DNA from: Clavulina sp. PMI_390
Taxonomy: Eukaryota; Basidiomycota; Agaricomycetes; Cantharellales; Hydnaceae
Reading direction: 5' to 3'
Length of the DNA: 64,000 nucleotides
NCBI GenBank assembly: GCA_015039315.1
Contig: WIDE01000059.1
Location: forward strand, 5,940 to 69,939
Made by a program: the position numbers and the translations under genes. The notes below the pieces were generated by a model. The model was not told the DNA's origin. It saw only the letters and a program-made list of their open reading frames with translations, and did not search any database. This document shows, in pieces, positions 47,816 through 58,546 of this stretch. The first letter of the stretch is position 1; the number at the start of each line of letters is the position of its first letter.

Positions 47816-48707
47816 ATGAGCGCAATAGGCACGTCTGCGACCCTCTACGCCGCATGAGATTGTCTTGCTGACCGTATTCATCTTATTTCTCTTGCTTAGG
47901 ATGGATGTACCTTTTCGCAGTCCTTATGGCGGCTGGCTTGCTGTTCGCCATGGTCTTCTACGTGAGTCCTAGCACTAGACCTCGTTAAAATTATTTCCTC
48001 ATATCCTTCTTCCTCCTTATTCTCTGGTCCATCCCATCGCTGTCAACGTGTCCAGGTCATCATGTTCTCGGACCTAGAGTGTGACTACATCAACCCAATA
48101 GACCTGTGCCAGAAACTGAATGTCGTGCGTACCACCGCTCTATTTCGCGTGCCAACATAGCTCTTATGCTCCACCTACCTCTTTGTCGCAGTTCGTCCTG
48201 CCGGAAATGGGAGCACACGCGTTCCTCACCGTCCTGTTCCTGCTCTCCGGCCAATGGCTCTCGTTCCTCTTCAACCTGCCACTATTAGCGTTTAACATCC
48301 ATAAGTAAGCATATGCGGTTACACTCCATCTCTGAAAAGGTTTTTTCCAATGTTAGATGGACACTGACGAAAATGACGCTATCCTGCCCCCCTCACAGAG
48401 TACAATCTCAAAATCACATGTACGACGCAACAGAGATCTTCAGAACGCTTCCAACGCACAAGAGGGAAAGCTTTATCAAGCTTGGGTTCTACCTCCTCTC
48501 GTTCTTCTACTACCTCTACCGGTGCGTTATTCTCGCGTTTCTCTCTATGCCATGCCACTTGACTACAAGTCCCTGACACTTCTTTCCCCCGTTCATTTCA
48601 TGCACACAGGATGATCCTCGCGCTCATCGCAGGTTCGTACATTATTCGCCCTAACTGAAAATAATTCCTTTTGCTTACAATTTTTGCGTTATGCAGAGAA
48701 CGACTAA
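47816..48707 (+). CDS. ERV14: ER-to-Golgi cargo receptor Erv14 (cornichon family)
   Basis: Predicted 136 residues, against about 138 in yeast Erv14. It packages membrane cargo into COPII vesicles at the ER. Exons: 47816-47828, 47900-47961, 48056-48121, 48192-48304, 48399-48521, 48610-48632, 48697-48707. The joins give [20 protein letters not shown] (membrane segment 1), then [18 protein letters not shown], the cornichon signature. [20 protein letters not shown] and [17 protein letters not shown] follow, then [19 protein letters not shown] and [20 protein letters not shown]. The end is the very short exon encoding END-stop. The first intron must begin with GC (AG|GCACGT at 47829) to give M-S-A-I-G-W; no GT in this interval restores the frame. 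The rest use GT..AG. Divergent with the kinesin gene. Confidence 0.94.
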
Positions 48708-49880
48708 GGCGGTGCATACGTGGAGATGGGCGATGTTTGGGTTGGTGGTTAGCTCAGCCAAGGAAATAATACTGGATCTAGCGCAGGACTACTACCCCTT
48801 AGTACTACGATCTTGGCCTGTTTTCTCACCCGCTCACTCATCTCTATGTCTTCCCCCATCTCTCCATACACTGCATGATGGACTCCCGAACGATGTTATT
48901 ACGTGTCAGACCACGACTTCGAACCTCTTTCCAGAGTTGCTCCATATACATATATCTATTATGCTATCTTCTTCGTATCGTCCGTGGTGCTGCTCTCCGT
49001 ACGGTGCGCTGCAATTGATGGTGAAGGTCGACTCGAGAGCAGCGATGGATACCTGGACAAACGTCCTCCCGAACACCTAGATCTGAGTGGCACGTTACCA
49101 GATGAATGGCTAGAACAAGATGAGCCTAGGCACCGAACAATTTGCAGCTAGTCTAGCTCAGTAAAGCTAAATGGCCCCTAACGCATCATTACCCATACTA
49201 AACTACTATCGTTGATGATGATGACGTCAACTTCCATTCAACAATTGCAAGGCAGAGCGCATGGAAGGCTCCTTCGGAACGGTATTCACAAGGAAGAAAC
49301 AATCCAGTATTAATTATTCTTTTTGATTACATGTACGAGTAAATGAGAGATGAGAGAGAGAAGTGCCGCATTCAGATTCACATACACATCATGCTGTCAC
49401 TTTCATATCCAGGGACAAACACACATGGCGTGGAAGTAAGGAAGAAAGAAAGAAATAAGGGGAAAGGGGGGACATGAGGCTAGAGACAGCTCAACTTGGG
49501 CGGGTGTTGTCATAAGCGTAAGAAGGAAAGAAAGAAAATGTGAAATAGGGGAGATGGGGGTTTCGTGGAAAGTGAACAGAAAATTATCAGGGCGGAGATA
49601 ATGGTGCGAGCAGCGAGCGAGAAGAAGGAAGAGAGACAGGGGTAAACCCAGCCATCACGAGAGAGCTCTGTAATAAAGCTTCTCTCCCATTCTGCTCGTT
49701 GTGCTGCTTGCTGGGGGTATATGCTGCGCCGAGATCAGTCATAATCAAGAGAAAGAGCGAACCAAAAGAAATCGCGCAAAGGCCCCAGTCAAAAACAGAA
49801 AAGAAAAAATCAAACCCGAACGCAGATAAGCCGTACATGTCCGTCATCGTCATCATCACCGCTCAACACGAGCGGCTGGC
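48708..49880. other. Intergenic between convergent ERV14 and the unknown gene
   Basis: Contains the 3' flanks of both convergent genes. The purine-rich plus strand from about 49320 to 49680 (GAAAGAAAGAAA and GAGAGAGA tracts) is pyrimidine-rich on the minus strand, in keeping with the 3' untranslated region of the minus-strand gene. A possible small relic at 48846-49151 is listed separately. Confidence 0.5.
48846..49151 (+). other. Candidate small membrane-protein ORF or relic, one in-frame stop
   Basis: From the ATG at 48846 the frame reads MSSPISPYTA, then TGA (48876-48878), then continues open for 91 codons with YYVSDHDFEPLSRVAPYTY, one hydrophobic segment (IYYAIFFVSSVVLLSV) and a polar, acidic end. 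The protein-like composition suggests either a decayed gene or an exon whose upstream part I have not placed. No GT precedes the TGA in a way that would splice it out. I do not recognise the family. Confidence 0.25.
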
Positions 49881-52192
49881 TCAAGTGCTCGCAGCCGCAC
49901 TAGCAGCAGCAGCAGCAGCCTCGGCCTCTCTCTTCGCCCGCTCCTCAGCCTCCCGCTCAACCTTGAGGACTTCCTCCAGTCTCTCCTCCAAGCCCTTTCC
50001 GAGGCCCTCACGCTCCCATTCACCTCCATCTTCCTTGCCCCAGCCCACGACGGTCGCGTGGCCCACACCGGCCGCAACGCCTCCGGGACCAGGCAGGGCG
50101 CGCCCACGTGTCGGGGAAGGCGACGATTGCCCTGAAGTCGACGACGGAGCTTGGGCCTGGGACCCTGCACCGGGTAGACCGGGCAGGATAGACATCGGGT
50201 CGGTCTGCGGTTGTGCTGCGCCCGAGGTGATGCTCGAGAGCGGCGCGGCGGACAGCGGAGTCGATACCAAAAGGTCCTATATTTCGTTTCAAAGAGAGAG
50301 GTCAGATACGAGAAGAGCAAAAGGGAAAAAAGGGGGCATAGGGATGAGTAATAAGTAGTGGAATGAGAAATCATCGAGGTCCAGGGCGCTCATTTGACCC
50401 ATATCGAGAATGAACAAGCGGAATGAATGCTTGGTTGTGGTGCCCAGGACCGGAACGTCCGACGGCCCACTTGGTCAATGGTTCTTCGCGCGTGATGAGT
50501 GAGATAAGAGGTCCCACCCCTCTTGATCGTACCATCCATGCCAATTTGGCGTGGGCGCGCTGATTTGAAGGGTCCCATGGTGTCCAAAAGACACGACACG
50601 CTCCGGACGGATCACACGATCCGCTTGATGTCAGGAAGGAGGTATGCAAGGAACAGGAAGCGAGAAGGACACCGCTGAAATGTGCGAAACAGGGGGTAAA
50701 GTGTTGCGGGCAAGGGTAATTAAGGGTGGGCACGAGGGCAAAGGGTCCCGAAACGAGTCGACAAACAGCCTCGAATGACGAGAAAGCAGGAAATCGATCG
50801 CATGGACAAGCACGAAAGTAATCAAGTCAAGAAAAAATGGCGCAGGAAAACTCATCCCAAAAGAGTAGCAAGAAGGAAAAGAGAGACAGAGTAGGAGGAC
50901 AGGAAAACTCACATGGTACGAGATGAAGGAAAGCCGATTGCTCGGACCGCCGCCGACGCCCGAGAGGGCTAGCATATCCTCACCCCCAGTGCCAATACCG
51001 ATACCGAGAACACTGGTGCTAGGGCTAGATGCGGCCGGCGTTACCGAGTTTTGGCTGTTAGCCTTGCGAGGGCGCGGGATGGGACCGCTGCCTGGGACGA
51101 AGGTTGACGTGACAGGGACAGGAGTTGCGGCGGCGGCGGTGCCAGGGGAAGAGGTTGAGGGAGGAGAGGAGGTCGAGGTTGATTCGGTGAGGTCCGAAGG
51201 TGCAGCAGCATCTCCTGAGAATGCAGCACTGACAGGGATGGGTTTGTAGGCGCTAGGTGGGGAAGATGATGTGAAGGCGTCAGACAAGGGACGGGGAGAG
51301 GTCGATCGTCGACTGGCAGAGGAGATATCGGTGATGCTGATAGGAGAGACGAGGCCTGTGCTGGAGGCAATGCTGTTCGTTGACTGTGAGAGGGCGGTGG
51401 TGGTGGTGGCATTATTGTTTGCCGTGGCTGTTGCGGGTGGGGACGGGCTCCTGCTGAGGCTGCGCGGGGTGATCATGCCGGAAAGCATGAGAGAAGCACT
51501 ACCAGCGCCATGGGCGTTGGTGGTGTTGGAGATGGCAGGCGCAGGCGAGATGACGCTTATCTCGCCAGCGTCGTCATACATGCTTCTCCGTTTAAATGTG
51601 GATGACGGTGAGGTGGGTACAGAGACATTCGAGGGCGCAAGCGAGAGGGCTGAGACAGCCGAGGTGAGGACAGACGGGACAGCCTGCTCGGTGGGTTCGT
51701 GTGCTTGCCCGCGGGATGTGTGGTGGGGGTCAGGGTTCTTGAGCGGGGACGACTGGAAGCCTATGGGCTCAATGTCGCGCTCAAAGATGGCGCTGGAGGA
51801 TGAATGGCTGTACAGGGAGAGAATGTGATCAGCAATCATGATGGAGGAGGCATCTGTCTGTCTCCAGTGCGCGGAGAATGGGTTAGAGAGACGACATACA
51901 CTGATGTGGGCGATGAGGGGATGCTGGCCGTCTGGGATCGGTTGTGGGCATGTCCGTGGGCATTGACCGACAGTGGACCCGCTGGGGGACTGCTGGGACC
52001 GCTGCCAGCCTGCTTTGGGACCGAGGTGGACGAAGCTTTCCCGTTGCCCGCCGTGGTCTGTTTCGCGGGGGCTGATCCGGACGCGGGTGTGGTTGACGGT
52101 GCTGCTGCTGTCGCTGGCACCGAGAGCGTAATAGTGGGGTGTGAGGTCATTCTGCGGAGGTCGGGTGAATTGGAGGATACGGCAGCGCTCAT
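49881..52192 (-). CDS. Ser/Pro/Thr-rich protein of unknown function with a C-terminal coiled coil
   Basis: Predicted 527 residues, not recognised. Exons (minus): 52192-51900, 51807-50913, 50276-49881. The introns are 92 and 636 bp; the second is by far the longest in this half of the window. Most of the sequence is disordered. Better-ordered islands are DLRRMTSHPTITLSVP near the start, SSAIFERDIEPIGFQSSPL just after the first junction, FKRRSMYDDAGEISVISP, and LSFISYHDLLVSTPLSAAP across the last junction, which confirms that splice. The C-terminus is EERLEEVLKVEREAEERA followed by an Ala run, a probable short coiled coil. I have an impression of a similar SF.SY.DLL..TP motif in other fungal proteins but cannot name a family. 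It is divergent with the chromo-like gene (373 bp between starts). Confidence 0.78.
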
Positions 52193-52565
52193 GATATACA
52201 AATCGAGAAACGTGGACAAGAACTAGGAGTCGCTGGCGGTGGTGGTAGTCGCTGTCGTGGGTGGTGGTGGTTTCAGACAGACCCTGGACAGCGGATGAAC
52301 TGAATCTGTTGCCACTTGTTTGGCGCCTCTTGATTGTTGGCCTGATGACAGCCACCGTGACCGCTACCGTGACACTGTGACATTGTGTGCTCGTGTTTCT
52401 CTCTCCTTCGCGCAGCGCGCTCCCGACCTTCCGTACTCGCCGCGGTCCCCAAGCGTCGGAGAATCGAAAGACCCCATTCACCCAGTGTATGCAGCCCTAC
52501 CCCCCTTCGTCGCTTGCTTGCGTGGCATTAAGAAACCTGCACTATAATTATTCCCTCAGAGCCAT
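52193..52565. promoter_or_regulatory. Divergent promoter region
   Basis: Lies between the start codons of the unknown gene (minus) and the chromo-like gene (plus). It contains GGTGGTGGT and CACCGTGACCGCTACCGTGAC short direct repeats and a CT-rich leader before the plus-strand ATG. No TATA box was seen. Confidence 0.45.
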
Positions 52566-55500
52566 ATGTCTAGCCAAAATCAGGCCGGTTCTGGGTCTGA
52601 GCAAGAGTGGGATGCCGAAATCATCGATGAAACCGAAACTAGAAACCCTCGCCATGCCTTGTATCTCGTGAAATGGCTTGACATCGATCCGGCGACAGGC
52701 GAGCTTTGGGAGCCCAGCTGGGAGGCCTTTGATCACTTGTCCGATGGATTATACAAGGCCTGGCTCGCCAATCCTAACAATCCCAGGAATAAGATCAAAT
52801 CCAAAAAGGGCAAAGGCAAGGCAAATGGTATGTGTATCTTACTCCCTATCGGTCTATCGCTGTCTTTCTGAGCAAGCCTACACCAACGCGGTTCAACCCA
52901 CACATACGCGCGTGCGAAACCATGATCGTCTATGGTTTTAGCCCAGCCTAGGATATCAAAGTCGACCTCGACTACCTCGAACTCACGCTCCATAACGCGT
53001 TCGCCGTCTGTCACCACGCGTAAACCCACTTCTTCCACCTCGACCATTAATGCAAAGAAGCGCAAAGCATCCGAAGCAGACCTCGATGATCACGAGCAGT
53101 ACCAAAATGGGTTTGACTCGGACGAGCCTCTCATTCACTCTCCTGCCAAGAAAAAGTACGATAAACTGTCAACGACAATGAACGGTCAGTACGCGAAGCC
53201 GAGCGCTAGCGCTTCCAAGCGTGCCAAACAGGATCACGATATGGAACTCGATCCGGATGACTCGTACGAGCCTTCCCAATCACTTCCGGATATTCCACCC
53301 CCTGCCCGTCGGTCGACTCTCAAGTTGAAGCAGCTCCCAAACTCGTCTGTCAAACCACATGCCTCAACTACCTCTGCTTCCACCTCCTCCATTTCGAGCT
53401 CTTCGCCTGTACGTCCTCCGAGTCAGGGAGCGCGCAAGTCATCCCAGCCAACGCGGCACATCATATCCGACGACTCAGAGTCAGAAACCAGCCTCAACAA
53501 GAAGGAAAAGGAGAAACGCGTTGCGAAAAGCAGCTCGAACCCAGTAATTTCATCGCCACAAAAACCCCTCTTCATGCCTTCGAGCTCGTCCAGCTCTTCC
53601 CGCTCCGAGTCTCCATCGCGGAATAACGATAATGATAACGACGACGACGAGGTTATGGAGGTGAAAGACAGCGAGAGCGAAAGCGAGAATGAACGCCAAC
53701 CCGTTAGATCCCTCCCTGCATCATCCCATGCTCGTCGTCCCGATCATAGTAGCCCCGATCCTGACTCGCCCCCCATCATCAGAAGTATGCCGAAGCAGTA
53801 CGCCAGCAAGTCCATATCTTCTGCGCAAAAGCAGAAGCAGAAGCAGCTTGTCCCGTCGTCTACTGTGTCTCCTCCTACGGGTTCAAATGGGAATATGGGA
53901 CTGACAGCGAAGGACAAGGGCAAAGGGAAAGCCAAGGAGATCGATAATGGTCCAGAGGGCGAGTATAACAGCGACAGTGACGATGAACGAACAAAGCGAC
54001 CTTCTGGTATGTTTTGGGTTACTGCTCGTGTTTAGGCAGTTATTCTTATCTCCTTATTATTTCACTAATCTTCGACCCTGTGTTTAGGGCCATCGACCAC
54101 GCCCCAGGGCAAACCTCGTGCGCCGAGGATAAGCAATCCACGGCCTCAGCCGCTGATGGCACGCCCTCGCCCCAGTGTCACTGCCATATCCAATCTCAAT
54201 CCAAAAGCCAACCCTAATCCCTCTCTGAATCGTACGCGTGCCGTCCCCCCGCCAGCCGTGCCCCCACTTGATGAACCATCCTCTCCCGCCCGAGTATCGG
54301 CGACGGACAAGGGGAAACTCAGGGAGAAACAGAAGCATCAGTCGCTCAAACCCATGCCGCGGATATCGAGCACGCCCTTCAGAGAATACCACGCGAAGGG
54401 GCGGGAGCAGCAGCAGAAAAAGAATACAAATGCAGCAGCGGGAGACGAATCTGATGCCATTCAGGAGTTTTCGAGCATTGACCGCAGTGCCGGGAATGGC
54501 GAAGAGAAGATATCACAGGTGCCATCTGCCGAAGCCCCTGCCCCTGGCTCCGTGCCTGTGTCTTCGCCTTTGAAACAAGCACCGCTGGTTACTGCGTCAA
54601 GCTCTCGTCCTGCCAACTCTATGTCTCAAGGACCGCGCAAAGGAGCATCGGCCAGCCACCGCGCTTCCACTTCCCCTTCTGTCCCTAGCGCGACACCGAA
54701 CACTGTGTTACATCCTGTTCCTTCCGTTTCACCAACCACTCCGATTGTACCGCGCTCTTACCACGTGGAAAGCCCTCCTCCGTCTACAGCCGACCGCGCT
54801 TATACATACGGACTGGATGTCGTCCCCAACTTAGGGACGTACGAAGAGGATGAGAGGGAAGAGATATCAACACAGGAGCTGATGCAAGCTCTCAATCGCA
54901 TGGACAACAGGGACCAGTCTGAGGATGAGATCGAGGAGACTTCGCCGGAACAGTCTCAATCTCAGCAGGAGTTGGGCGCCTCTCCCTTGCGCAATACCGT
55001 GAATACTCGGGTGCTCAACGACACAACTATATCCCATCGTGTCCGCGAAGAAGACGAGTCTCTGGAGGAGCCTGTGCGAATTCGTCGGGACCTCGACCCG
55101 CGTCTGAGCAGCTCGGGCCCCAGCCATCGCCCTAGCAAAGATCACGATGGGGACGAAGACTTGTTTACGGCGTCTGAAACTCCCACTGACGAAGGTGATG
55201 CGATGGTTGTTGACTCGCTCGTTGACATCAATAAAGAAGACTCGATACCCGGTCCAGAGGATTTCGATGCCCGCAACCCTCATGCGGATTCGCAGTCACA
55301 GTCGCAGCCCGGAGTGAACCCCGATGATAGTGTATCATTCTTCCCTGAGACTCCTCAGGTACAGTCGAGTGCCGCTAGCAAGGGTGGTGCGCAGGCTCTT
55401 CCCAACCTACGATCATCGCCTTCGGTTCCCTACTCAACACCTCCGCCTCCAGGCGCTCAATCCCCTCCAAACTCGTCTCAGCTCTATAGGACTCTACCTC

Positions 55501-57711
55501 CGTCGTCTCGGCGGCCTCCCGCGCCACTCAGTTCCGCAATTCTCTCTTCCAATACCAACCGTGTAGGTGCCAATTCGAGTCAGGGCCAGTCTCAGGATTC
55601 AGACTCGGAAATCGCGGCGTTGTATGCCCAACTCGAAGTCGAACGGCAAGAAAAAGAACAATTGAAGAACGAAGCGAAGGAGTATCAAGACGAGCTGGCT
55701 GCGTTGCTGCGTTCCAGGGAGAAACAATTGAAGGATATTGAGTTCTGGAAGGGACAGTGCGACGCCGTGAAGAAGTTGGCAGCGCCGAAGGTGTACAAAA
55801 GTAGGAAGAGTGAGCCAGCGAGAGGTGCGGCTGCGGGTGCTGGTGGGGATGGTGATCAGGATATTGGTGAGTTGCCGTAATGATCAACCAGCAATACTTC
55901 CATCACCCTAACTTGTCTCATCTCTGTTTCAGCTCAAACTGTTGCGCAGCTTGATGCTGCGAGGTCTGAGACCGCAAACCTCCGGTTGGCACTGGAGAAA
56001 ATCTGCGCGCCTATCACTGAAAGTGGCGCTTCCCTTGCCAGGCTGAATGAGAATTACGATGCGATTCTTGCAAAGCTGTCTGTGGCCCGCGCTCCCGATG
56101 ACTCTGTCAACGTAGGCGATGTGACCATCGACTCGAGCGGCTCCATGACTCAATCCCAAGACTCCCTGGCAGCTCTCGAGGAAACTGTTCCATTCCTTCG
56201 CGATCTCCACCCGTCCAACCTGGTCTCCGTCCTACAAGCGCGTATTTCACAACTCGACAAGTTGACAGCAAAGGTCTCTGGCGCTATTACCCAAGCTCTT
56301 GATTCAGCCGAGAAGCGAGTTGAGATGGCCACGAAGGATTACGAATACCAGTTGAATATGTATCGTGAGGCATCCTCCCGGGCTGCAGCCCTCGGGAACG
56401 AAGTGCGCGAGCTGCAGCGTGAGCGTGACTCTGCGATGCGCAGTGCGAAAGACGGGGTCGCCCAGGCGAAGCTCTATTTCGCCACGCTACAGGTGGATCT
56501 CGAAACTCGCGTGCAGCAGGTCGAGACCGAGGCGGCCCTGCAGAAAAGACGCTATGCCCAGCTGGACGCGCGTGCAGCCCATTACTCCAAGCTTGAGGAG
56601 GAGCTGAAGGAGCGCGAAGTGCTTGAGGACCATCGTGAGAAGGTTCAGAAATGGGGAAGCGAAATGCAGGAAATGGCTGAGATGATTGGCGAGTCGGACG
56701 CTGACATCGAGGAAGACTTTGTGAAGATCCTTGACCTCATCCGCGAACGGCTGCACGACGACGAACGTGCGCGCAGAGTCCTAGGCGACCGTCTGGACGT
56801 CGACTTTGAGGATCTTCGGGATGCTGAACTATACGACGATGTTGTTCTTGCGAAACTGGACGAACCGGAGAAGCTGAAAGCCCAACAAAAGCTGGAGCTA
56901 GAGCCGCTCAAGGAGTTGGGTATTCCCGTGGACGACCTTCCTCTCAATTCCTTGGTGGCTGAGATTTTAGCCCGCTTCCGCGCAATGGAGAAACCTGTCT
57001 CCCGTGCCACTCAACCTCGAGCCTCTTTCCTTGCCCCCAGCACACCCTCGATGTTCGACGAGGTCTCGATGATCGTGGAACCATCGTCAACGCCACCGGG
57101 TCGTATGAATGGCGCTCCACTACTGGGGGCTGGCGACGATGACATGGAGATTCGCTCTCAGGTAGACGATGCACCCCAAGAACGTCAGAAGACCCCTGCG
57201 GGAGACTTCATGGCCGAGTTCATGCTCTTTCCGGAAGAGTCCCCGGTCCAATCAAAATTGCCGACTTCTTCCCAAATCCAATCGGACGAATCCCCTGAAA
57301 TCCACGACGACGAAACTCCTCCAGTTGTTCCTGAATCTCCATCCATAATCCCACCCACTCCGACTATTGACCCCCTTCCAGAAACCAATGCGACCCCTTC
57401 CATCGTCCAGCGAGACCCAACCCCAGAACCCAACGAAAGCCAGCCTTCGACGGACACGCCACCAGTCTCGTCTTCTTCCGCCATCGTCCAAGATGATGAG
57501 AGTAGCGCGTCTGGTCTATACTTCCATTGCCCGTGCAAGACTCGAGAAGGAGGGGATTGCTCGATGATTTATGTTTCGCTAGAGGTATGTCAACCCCTTC
57601 AGGTGATCCCTCCTTTTTTGTGAAAGCATTGCTGACTTGGATTATATTATGTCCTCTTAGGATCTACGGCTACACTGTCACAAGGAGCATGTATACCCTG
57701 AGGCAGCCTAA
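52566..57711 (+). CDS. Large nuclear-type protein: chromo-like N-terminus, coiled coils, C-terminal zinc finger
   Basis: Predicted 1602 residues. Exons: 52566-52827, 52942-54006, 54088-55866, 55933-57584, 57661-57711. Residues about 14-68 (EWDAEIIDETE...RHALYLVKWLDIDP...WEPSWEAF) resemble a chromodomain: the YLVKW core strand and the W.P.WE motif are both present. A Lys-rich KSKKGKGK stretch follows, then about 870 disordered, phospho-site-rich residues with basic clusters (KKRKAS, SKRAKQ). Coiled coils lie near 948-1010 (LYAQLEVERQEKEQLKNEAK) and about 1140-1330. The last exon, 17 codons with the stop, completes HCPCKTREGGDC...LRLHCHKEH, a Cys/His arrangement like a C2H2 zinc finger; this supports that small exon. 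Chromodomains bind methylated histone tails or other ligands, so a chromatin role is plausible but inferred. I do not recognise this architecture as a named family. Confidence 0.83.
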
Positions 57712-58379
57712 GCTCCACCAGCCCGATCCGCCGTTTCTGCAACCCCTCGTTCAACCTGTTCAGACGCTTTTTCTATCATTATGCCTCTTATTTTATAGGT
57801 GGTGGGATCGTGTTGTTTCTATTCATCACCAAGCCTTGAGTTATCAGAGTTTGTAATTATCTAGTTCACTTGTACTGCTGTGAAGGCGCAAGCCTTAATA
57901 TTGATTTAGATTCTCTTCTGCCAAACCGCAAGGACGCGCATCGCCAGAATGTTCATCCTTCGACTCCTCGCGGGATTGTAAATAAGCTCAGTCCAGAATC
58001 GCCTCATCTAGTCGTGAACCAAACAACATGCCCGCGTTGTAAAGTTTGCTGTCACCTCTTATCATGGTATCTGCATGACTTTGAACTTTTAGCCCGTAAC
58101 TAACAGTAGGCGTGGTATTCTGAATCCTCACATTCCGAAGGGTTTCTCTCCTCCAGTCCCGGTCTAAGGCGCGTCCAACGAAGTGCGACTTGCCTCCAAG
58201 GTGGCTCATAGCAGCCACCCGATCTCAACCTTACCCACAAAGCAGCTATTTAGGAGCTACATTGAGCGACTTACAACCGCTGTCATGGAACTCAATGCTG
58301 GGCGCGGATCGTGTCATCGCGCGGTGTCAGCCCACACTGACACCTCCTCACCCGAAGTGACACCATCGACCTGGAGGCC
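57712..58379. other. Intergenic, promoter of the LPF-repeat gene
   Basis: Contains the 3' flank of the chromo-like gene and upstream sequence of the next gene. The last 100 bases contain GTGTCAGCCCACACTGACACC, a nearly perfect inverted repeat (GTGTCAG/CTGACAC, near 58324-58344) about 40 bases upstream of the TATA box. The open frame 57870-58103 has no support. Confidence 0.5.
58324..58344. promoter_or_regulatory. Inverted repeat GTGTCAG..CTGACAC upstream of the TATA box
   Basis: Two seven-base arms separated by six bases lie about 36 bases before TATATAA of the LPF-repeat gene. Position and symmetry suggest a dimeric transcription-factor site. No known factor is assigned. Confidence 0.35.
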
Positions 58380-58386
58380 TATATAA
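58380..58386 (+). promoter_or_regulatory. TATA box of the LPF-repeat gene
   Basis: TATATAA is followed by a strongly CT-rich leader of about 160 bases running up to the ATG at 58547. This combination is typical of highly expressed filamentous-fungal genes. Confidence 0.65.
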
Positions 58387-58546
58387 CCCACCCGAGGCGA
58401 GGGTGTCTGCTCTCTAAATCCCCAACTGCCTCCCCCTTCATTCCACTTCTTGTACGCTCCGCCTCCTCGTTTCTTCCTTCGTTGTCTCGTCTAACTTTCG
58501 CTCGTCGTCTAGCTTTTCCACTCCAAGTCGTTCACCTTTCACGACA

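Noticed and set aside
50371..50733. 120-codon minus-strand ORF as a separate gene
   Set aside because: It lies in the long intron of the unknown gene and shows no recognisable motif.
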